Assembly (NCBI GenBank): GCA_028673005.1
Contig: CM054118.1
Span: 90,434,858 to 90,498,857, forward strand
Origin: Tanypteryx hageni
Taxonomy: Eukaryota > Arthropoda > Insecta > Odonata > Petaluridae
DNA length: 64,000 nt
Direction: 5' to 3'
The notes under the pieces are model-generated. The model was given only the letters and a program-made list of their open reading frames with translations, did no database searches and was not told where the DNA came from. Positions 59,314-64,000 of the stretch are shown here, one piece after another. The translations under genes were made by a program, and so were the position numbers. Position 1 is the first letter of the stretch, and every line of letters begins with the position of its first letter.

Positions 59314-59886
59314 ACACAAAAGGGTCTGGATGTAATCTTTGGCCAGAAGCTACTATTTGTTACCCATATTAGGAATGTCACTTCTCATGCCATGTCTATG
59401 CTGGGCCTCATCTATAGTTTCACCGAAATTACAGATGTTTTCTCTCTACGCACATTCTTTGTCAGTTGTGTCCTTCCAATTTTAGATTACTGCTCACCCA
59501 TTTGGTCCTCAGCTTCCCAATCTAATCTCAATCACATAGAAAGGCCCCTAAATTTCTTCCATCACATTATTTGCCAGCAAGTTCCTTCTCTTCGTAATGC
59601 GTCCTCTTCCCACATTCTCCACACTCTTGGTTTACTACCTCTGACTGATCGTAGAATGGTAATCGACCTAAAGTTTTTTCGTAACATTGTAAATGGAAAA
59701 TATAAAACTCCCAAACTTCTCTCCAGTTACCCCCTCTGTATTCCCTCTAGAAGTACCAGATTAAATTATTTATTCCACTGCCGCACTCCTTGGCTCTCAA
59801 CCACAAAGCGCTCCTTAATTTTCCGCCTACCAAACTTATATAACCAAACTCTGAAGCAAGATCCTCATACTAATGTATTTCATTAA
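59314..59886 (+). pseudogene. Non-LTR retrotransposon, C-terminal end of reverse transcriptase ORF
   Basis: An open frame runs from about 59314 (KGLDVIFGQKLLFVTHIRNV) through MSMLGLIYSFTEITDVFSL to a stop at 59887. FVSCVLPILDYCSPIWSSAS and the following NLNHIERPLNFF match the conserved block after the RT palm/thumb in Jockey/CR1-type LINEs (L-Y-x-x-x-V-x-P-I-L-x-Y-x-S-x-x-W). It is 5' truncated, as LINE copies usually are, but the frame is intact, suggesting a fairly recent insertion. A 3' UTR continues to about 60010 and ends in TTAAATAAATACATAATAG. Exact clade not assigned. Confidence 0.75.
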
Positions 59887-60010
59887 GTTCCCTATTGTTT
59901 TATTTGACTGTTTTTATATATTTTTATATGCATTTATTATTTATTGGTTGTAATGTTCAATGTAATAGGCCTAATTGCTGTTTTTGAACTTATTAAATAA
60001 ATACATAATA
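59887..60010 (+). mobile_element. 3' UTR and tail of the LINE
   Basis: AT-rich tail after the stop, ending with TTATTAAATAAATACAT, a usual form of LINE 3' end. The boundary is approximate. Confidence 0.5.
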
Positions 60011-60249
60011 GTTTTATTTAATTTTCTTGTTTTTCCTTATAATTTTACTTGCTATGAGCAAGAAGATTCTTAGCAGTTAAGGCATTTAAAAAAATTCTAT
60101 GAAAATATCCTGTTACAGAATATAATTTGATCTTGAAAATTTTTTAATAAATGACCATTTATGTGTTGACTAGAAAATAAGATGTACAAGTCAGTGACTG
60201 CTCCCTTTTCTGATGCCACATTTGGTCTTATCCCTATCATGATGAATTA

Positions 60250-61530
60250 CCATATTTTTCGGGCTATAAGGTGCACTCAGTTTTTTTAGATTTTCAGGAA
60301 AAAGTATTTTGGTTCACAAAAGCATTTAGGAAGGGCATCGTTTCTAGCCATTATTAAGTCCATCTCTGGCAACATTTACAGAAAATATGATGGCGTGGTA
60401 AGTTAAATGTAACATTTTAGATCAACTTGATTCGTAAAAGTACATAGGGATGATCTAAAACAGTGGTCAGCAACCTATGACCTTTGGGTCAATGAGTGAC
60501 CCACCATCACGATTTGGGTGACCCACAAAGGTAAACATGTTCAGACGGGTTTATGTTTTGAAAATAAATATATCTTATATTAACATCCAGGTTTGATTAT
60601 TGTTTTCATTCAAATTTTTTAATTATACCCGCCATAAAAAAAGGTTGCTGACCACTGATCTATAACATAAATTATTGTTTTGGGACTTTTATAACTCAGC
60701 CGTCCTAATTATTAGGCTGTTGGAGTGCACCACACGTCACACCCCTTGCTGAAACTTAAGTGCAAGATGAGATTTTAATTCCTACTATGTAGAATGCACA
60801 TGTAATAAGTATATGTATGCTCAACTACTCCTTTCTCTTCTCCAACTCTTTCTGCTTCGTACATCTCTATTTTCATTGGTACTTTCTCTGTTCTACTATC
60901 CATTTTTTCACTTCCTCGTCTATTTGTGGCCATTTAGGACTAATCTTATGAAGACTACGTTTCTTTTCTCACCTTCAGTTTTTCCACTTGTTTTTTCTAC
61001 TCACGGATCATTTTTTCTATGGGACATGGACCGAAAGGATGTTCTGGTGCTCGGTTTCTGTGCGTTTTTGCATAACGAATCACCTGAAGCTTATCAGTAA
61101 TGGTGTGGTCATGTCTTTGCCATCTTGTAGCCATTGCAATCTCAATACACAAAATGGTATTTATCCTAGTTTAAAAAATTTATGATATCTATCGGAATTC
61201 TAATGTTCCATGGCATTAATCACATTGTTTAATTGGCTCATTAGGAATTTAACATCCCAAATGCACTGAAATTGTAATTATCGTGAGCGGATAGTAATAA
61301 AGTGCAATAATGAAAATGCATTGTCAGAATTCACATTGCATAAGGTTTTACTGTATATTTTAATGATTTTGCGATGAATGACTGCCAAATATTCCATTTT
61401 GGATATCAGTAGGTATGTAAGTGCCAGTACTTAATGCAGTAATAACCTTACCTTCAGTCTATAAGGTGCAGGCTCATTTTGAAAGTCGTTTTTCTGGAGA
61501 AAAAACTAGTCTTATAGCTCAAAAATATGG
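60250..61530. mobile_element. pogo-type MITE (family M), with nested hAT MITE
   Basis: Left end TA|CCATATTTTTCGGGCTATAA; right end, reversed, CCATATTTTTGAGCTATAAG, followed by TA at 61531-61532. Same family and orientation as 41461-42852. The interior includes long open frames (60813-61100) of pyrimidine-rich, leucine/phenylalanine-rich sequence that are not conserved as protein in the other copy, so I do not call them genes. Confidence 0.75.
60461..60657. mobile_element. hAT MITE, 197 bp, nested
   Basis: Ends CAGTGGTCAGCAACCTATGA and, reversed, CAGTGGTCAGCAACCTTTTT. Target duplication ATCTAAAA (60453-60460) and ATCTATAA (60658-60665), seven of eight identical. The sister MITE shows the unoccupied sequence GGTCTAAAACATGTATAATT at about 41566. 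Subterminal GGGTCAATGAGTGACCC is itself palindromic. Confidence 0.85.
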
Positions 61531-61532
61531 TA

Positions 61533-62392
61533 ATTCTTTCTCCAATCACACGCCAGCTGACATTGCAACGTTTCTATTAGATGATTTGGCAAATTCCACC
61601 ACTTTTAACTTGAAACTAGGTTAGTATTTATTTCATTCTTTATGCTGGCCAAGATGAGCTTATTAGATGTCACTTGGAATAAATTTTACTGTAAATTACT
61701 ATAGATAACAAAAATGATAAGTTATGTGAGAAATGGGAAATTTCTTCCTTATTTCCCAGTTCAAATTTCCTGACCATTAAATTAGCTAAATATTATTGAG
61801 GTGCATGTTTCCATGTTTTATTCAAAACTCGTACAGGACCTTAATTTTCGGTTTACTTGTGGTTTTTTTAAAACTTTAATGTACAGGATCTTGATTTTTT
61901 TCTTAAGAAAGGTTTCATGAAAAGCATTAAACGGAAAGAGGTGGGTTGAGTTATGCAGTGAGTATATGCCTAAACATCCATTTTCAAGCAAAAAATTGAA
62001 ATTACCTCCTATACAACAATATATTATGGTATTAGCTGTTGTGTTTATGTCTACAAAAAACAGCTGTCATGAGTGTTGGGGAAAAATAATGATATCTCAG
62101 AAGAATTTAAGCCTAAATCTCAAGCATTTGGACCGATAACGTTTTGTTGGCACAGAAAAAAAATAAAATGTGGTTATTCAAGATGATTCAAAGGATTTAT
62201 AGAACCAAGGCAAGATTCAGAATACATCAAAGCAATAGTGACAATTCCCAATCTTTTTATATGGGAATTATGCTAAAAACTGCCTAGTAAAAATTTGAGG
62301 AATGGTTTTTTCATGAGCATTTGTTTATTGCCTTATCTTTTGCAAAATGTTAAAGACAGTTGATGTATTTCATGTATTAAAAAATTAAACTT
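61533..62392 (+). other. Unannotated AT-rich stretch
   Basis: No coding similarity, termini or repeats recognised. Confidence 0.4.
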
Positions 62393-62656
62393 TGAACTAT
62401 TCAGTTGTATATTTTTTGTTATGGTCTAATATTACAGTAAAACAGGATGTTTAATTTTGCATCTTGTACAACAAGTTGAATTATTCAATTGTATACTTTT
62501 TGTTATGGTTTAATATTACAGTAAAACCGGATGTTTAGGTTTACATAATTTTGCATCTTGTACAACAAGTTGAATTATTCAATTGTATACTTTTTGTTAT
62601 GGTTTAATATTACAGTAAAACCAGATGTTTAGTTTTGCATCTTGTACAACAAGTTA
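62393..62656 (+). repeat. Three-copy tandem repeat, 84-94 bp unit
   Basis: Units start at 62393, 62477 and 62571. Each reads TGAAYTATTCARTTGTATA, TTTTTGTTATGGT, ATATTACAGTAAAACNGGAT and TTTGCATCTTGTACAACAAG. The second unit has a 10-bp insertion (AGGTTTACAT). The last two are nearly identical, so the array expanded recently. Each unit contains CAGTAAAAC, the start of a Tigger-type terminus. Confidence 0.85.
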
Positions 62657-63078
62657 TGCAATCAGTAGGTATTAAACAATAATTAAGCATAAAATGTAAC
62701 ATTTAATATGAATCATGCAGCAGATAAAGACAATACAAAAATCACAAAATGTACATTTTTGTCACAAGGACAATGTGACAATTACAAATATAGTTACATG
62801 TAATTCAATAAAATGTAGTAACTGAAATAATTAAATAACTATGTTCTATGATACTGTACTAAAAAATTTTTATTGTAATATGATTTACCTTTGATAAAAT
62901 CCTGTTTCTTTTGCTGATTAATACCAGGTTTAATGAAAGTTTAAGCTCTGTTATTTATTTTCTTCTGATGGATACAGCTTCCAGGGATTGCCAGCAGTCG
63001 TGATTGAGAAAGGAAAGAAGGAATTTCATTAGCATTCTAATTGCACACATGTTACTCATAACCTGGGAATACTTTTTA

Positions 63079-63520
63079 AACTAGGAGAAATTCTGCTATG
63101 ATCAGGAATTTAACCCAAGTCTTCCACTTGTCAGTTAGATATTCTACCACTGAACTATCGTAGCAGAATAATTCTTCCATTTCTGAATGCGTGTGTTTCC
63201 TTGGTTGGGTCTGGGTTAGCCAAGCTAGTAGCAACCAGCCTCAGTGGATGTCCTCCAAGAGATACATTGAAGAAAACCTCTCCCGCTCAAATGGTGAGAT
63301 TGCCAAGCTAGAAATTAAGATTCTGTGCAGACAGGCATAAGCTGTAAAGTTAATGAGAAAAAACTGACTTCTGTTGGGACTGGTTGATACTAGCTTGGCT
63401 AGCCCAGGCCCAACTAAGAAAACACCCGCGTTCAGAAATGGTAGAATTAATCTGCTTGGAAAGGCAAGTAGAAGACTGGTTCGATTCTCGGTCATAGCAG
63501 AATTTTTTTCTCGTTTAAAA
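63079..63520. repeat. Head-to-head tRNA-SINE inverted repeat (hairpin)
   Basis: Left arm 63079-63238 and right arm 63382-63520 are inverted copies, e.g. GGTTAGCCAAGCTAGTAGCA against ATACTAGCTTGGCTAGCCCA and TGATCAGGAATTTAACCC against GGTTCGATTCTCGGTCA. The right arm lacks about 20-25 bp of the tRNA D-arm region. The spacer is about 140 bp. Confidence 0.75.
63094..63164 (-). repeat. tRNA-like sequence within the SINE hairpin
   Basis: Read on the minus strand, GCTACGA...TCATAGC gives an acceptor stem with six of seven pairs, GTTCAGTGGTAGAAT a D arm (perfect A box), CTGACAA an anticodon loop (GAC), and TTGGGTTAAATTCCTGA a paired T arm (B box). The anticodon stem has a mismatch and the T loop lacks the usual TTCGA form, and the sequence sits in a SINE; I call it a tRNA-derived Pol III promoter, not a gene. 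Confidence 0.55.
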
Positions 63521-63599
63521 ATATTCCTAACTTTGCAGCTTATGTCTGTCTGAAAAGGATCTTAAGATCACTTCATTCCATCAATTTATCTGTATAGAC

Positions 63600-64000
63600 A
63601 AGTAGGGATGTACAGAGGTTGACCATAATATAATCGTAAAGGCCCTCCCTATGGATTGCATAACCTTATCAAAGTGGGAAGGTTTGTGTATTCTTACGAA
63701 CCAAAGAGCTATGCCAGGAGATAATTCTCCTGGTAGGACCACCCAACCCAGAAAGGTCCGAGGGGAAGAGTCGGACTAAGAAGCAGTCTAGGGATTTTAC
63801 ACCCTCCTGTGCAAGGATAGCAGCTTGCACAGTACCTCTGTAGGTGGTGATCATGTGGATCTGAACAGCTACAGATGGGTAATCACTCTTGTGAAACTGC
63901 GATGAGGAAAGCAAGGAGAAACTACCTCATTATGTTTCCGATGATAGGACTGAAAAGCTGCAAATAGGTAAAATAGTTGCCCAATCAGCTATCCAGGTGG
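63600..64000 (+). other. GC-richer unidentified sequence at the window end
   Basis: Begins near AGTAGGGATGTACAGAGGTT and has several short inverted repeats (CAGGAGATAATTCTCCTG at 63716, GCAGCTTGCAC). Its base composition is closer to that of LINE 5' regions than of the flanking intronic DNA, and AACTACCTCATTATGTTTCC could belong to such an element. No coding match, so the identity is open. Confidence 0.3.

Noticed and set aside
60813..61185. Leu/Phe-rich frames of 95 and 65 codons, and 42242-42499
   Set aside because: Inside MITE family M; the frames are not shared between the two copies although the DNA is.
63094..63164. Functional tRNA gene with GAC anticodon
   Set aside because: Stem mismatches, an atypical T loop, and an inverted partner in the same SINE structure argue for a tRNA-derived repeat.
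1..64000. CRISPR arrays, bacterial operons, phage or integrated virus genes
   Set aside because: No short regularly spaced repeats, ribosome binding sites, dense gene packing or viral protein motifs; the intron/exon structure is eukaryotic.

Overview
The window is nuclear DNA of an animal, most likely an arthropod or another invertebrate. It is AT-rich, has no long intact reading frames, and carries a multi-exon gene with canonical GT/AG junctions. It is packed with decayed transposons typical of animals: pogo/Tigger, hAT, piggyBac, Penelope, non-LTR retrotransposons, tRNA-derived SINEs and MITEs. I cannot name the species.

One host gene is convincingly present on the + strand. Its last six visible coding exons lie at 4859-5073, 11321-11588 (alternative start 11297), 22124-22293, 32860-32952, 49984-50034 and 50460-50485. 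All junction phases agree (1, 2, 1, 1, 1) and the frame closes at TGA 50483-50485. The encoded C-terminal region is low-complexity: two RG/RGG-rich exons, then glycine/tyrosine/serine-rich exons, ending G-T-G-Y-W-A-Q-Q. This suits the disordered tail of an RNA-binding protein (hnRNP-, FUS- or ILF3-like). Its folded domains lie upstream of the window, so the family is not settled.

Everything else is introns and 3' flank filled with mobile DNA. Region 1-4.8 kb: end of a TA-target element, a 1.4 kb foldback, and a piggyBac-like C-terminal fragment. Region 5-11 kb: a SINE and isolated element ends. Region 11.6-22 kb: a pogo fragment and a hAT element with a near-perfect 8-bp target duplication, itself invaded by a Tigger-like MITE. 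Region 22-33 kb: pogo-type MITEs (one containing a foldback), a Penelope-like fragment with a GIY-YIG region, a Tigger fragment and a piggyBac-like element. Region 33-50 kb: a TA-target element whose empty site survives at 2750, two Tigger/pogo elements, SINE-bearing MITEs, a piggyBac-like MITE, a hAT transposase fragment and a Tigger transposase fragment. Region 50.5-64 kb: 3' flank, a nested composite of pogo and Tigger elements, a LINE 3' end, a MITE with a nested hAT MITE, an 85-95 bp tandem array and a head-to-head tRNA-SINE hairpin.

I found no intact transposase, no functional RNA gene, no CRISPR array and no operon. The most informative points are the nested insertions that can be dated relative to each other by target duplications and empty sites, and two splicing choices in the host gene (tandem acceptors 24 nt apart; two frame-neutral small exons).
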